Positions 36,019 through 36,250 of a DNA stretch of 36,250 nucleotides are shown here, piece after piece. A program made the position numbers and the translations under genes. Location: positions 1-36,250 of the forward strand of contig JAITBC010000275.1 in NCBI GenBank assembly GCA_031283785.1, written 5' to 3'. The notes beneath the pieces were generated by a model. That model searched no databases, was not told the origin of the DNA, and saw nothing but the letters and a program-made list of their open reading frames with translations. The stretch is from Tannerella sp. (GTDB lineage Bacteria > Bacteroidota > Bacteroidia > Bacteroidales > Tannerellaceae). How positions within the stretch are numbered: the first letter of the stretch is position 1; each line of letters starts with the position of its first letter.

Positions 36019-36041
36019 TAAATCTTTTTTTGAGGTGCTAT
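36019..36041. repeat. 23-bp repeat, right copy
   Basis: Identical to 1035-1057 and in the same orientation. The match ends abruptly on both sides. It lies 70 bp upstream of the Rpn-family gene start. Confidence 0.8.
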
Positions 36042-36050
36042 TGATTTTTT

Positions 36051-36085
36051 TTTGATCCGTTATTCCGAAAAAATCATTATTTTTG
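36051..36085 (+). promoter_or_regulatory. Candidate promoter of the Rpn-family gene
   Basis: TATTTTTG (36078-36085) matches TAnnTTTG and lies 25 bp before the ATG at 36111. A TTTG at 36051-36054 is 23 bp upstream, longer than the 19-20 bp of other promoters here. Confidence 0.45.
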
Positions 36086-36110
36086 TACCGACATAAAAAA
36101 CCGGTTTCAT

Positions 36111-36250
36111 ATGAGCGAAAAAATAAAAACAAAAGAAGAAGAAGGCAGCGGCGGTGATGATGTGCTGATAGCAAACCCCATCTATGATCATGTATTCAAG
36201 TACCTGATGAACGACAACCGCGTGGCACGCAAGTTTATATCCGCCATTAT
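36111..36250 (+). CDS. Rpn family PD-(D/E)XK nuclease/putative transposase, partial (N-terminus only)
   Basis: From the ATG at 36111 an open frame runs off the right edge, giving 46 residues. After a charged, low-complexity leader (EKIKTKEEEGSGGDD) comes NPIYDHVFKYLMNDNRVARK, the characteristic N-terminus of the Rpn/PDDEXK_2 family (recombination-promoting nucleases, often annotated as putative transposases and multicopy in Bacteroidales). The catalytic residues are beyond the window. The Gly/Glu-rich leader looks unstructured. A candidate -7 box lies 25 bp upstream. Confidence 0.8.
   Translation, partial: MSEKIKTKEEEGSGGDDVLIANPIYDHVFKYLMNDNRVARKFISAI

Larger units (their letters stand above)
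35867..36110. other. 244-bp intergenic region between galE and the Rpn-family gene
   Basis: This stretch holds the second copy of the galE 3' end (35887-35922), an inverted repeat (35908-35947), a second copy of a 23-bp sequence (36019-36041), and a candidate promoter (36051-36085). No gene is supported. Confidence 0.7.

Noticed and set aside
36111..36250. A complete insertion sequence at the right edge
   Set aside because: Only the N-terminus of an Rpn-family gene is visible; no terminal inverted repeats or target duplications can be assigned within the window.

Overview
The window looks like a chromosomal segment of a Bacteroidales bacterium (Bacteroidota). Three things support this. Several promoters carry the Bacteroidetes -7 box TAnnTTTG with a TTTG-like -33 box 19-20 bp upstream. 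Lineage-typical families are present (DUF6242 and DUF6089 proteins, DUF3078, DUF3109, DUF1343/NamZ, paired OmpH/Skp genes behind bamA). The Rnf operon has the order rseC-rnfB-C-D-G-E-A. I cannot fix the family or genus from sequence alone. Most of the window is ordinary core genome. No tRNA, rRNA, CRISPR array, phage or complete insertion sequence was recognised.

Layout, left to right. 1-911: 5' part of an AGCS sodium:amino-acid symporter (minus). 912-1611: a 700-bp gap with a decayed minus-strand coding remnant and one copy of a 23-bp repeat. 1612-3763: gpmI and a DUF3109 protein (plus). 3813-5186: a Tat-exported Gfo/Idh/MocA oxidoreductase (minus). 5375-8263: NamZ-like exo-muramidase, M23 lipoprotein and YccF (plus). 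8373-16825: a minus-strand envelope block, in transcription order DUF6242 lipoprotein, DUF6089, uppS, bamA, two ompH/skp, murI and an M15 dipeptidase. 16934-18028: ribD (minus). 18099-21518: prmC, recX, comF-type gene and a double-DUF1080 lipoprotein (plus). 21612-23648: serS and kdsB (plus). 23716-27339: pyrG then yidC (minus). 27589-28971: DUF3078 protein (plus). 29088-34798: rseC and the six-gene Rnf operon, followed by galE (34841-35866). 36111 to the edge: the start of an Rpn/PD-(D/E)XK family gene.

How the genes fit together. Much of the window concerns the envelope. UppS supplies the lipid carrier, MurI supplies D-glutamate, and KdsB and GalE supply sugars for LPS and glycans. BamA and the Skp-like chaperones assemble outer-membrane proteins, YidC inserts inner-membrane proteins, and NamZ, M23 and M15 enzymes trim or recycle peptidoglycan. 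The Rnf complex couples ferredoxin:NAD+ electron transfer to ion pumping, and its RseC-like neighbour is a usual partner.

The most unusual observations are: (1) the RnfG tail carries an array of ApbE-type flavinylation motifs (Dxx[ST]GAT) outside the FMN-binding domain, while the conventional RnfD and RnfG sites deviate from the consensus; (2) a ~63-nt promoter module occurs almost identically in front of two unrelated genes, 22 kb apart and in opposite orientation; (3) a perfect 32-bp palindrome overlies the -33 element of the pyrG promoter; (4) the last ~36 bp of galE are duplicated just downstream; (5) an exact 23-bp repeat lies near both ends of the window.
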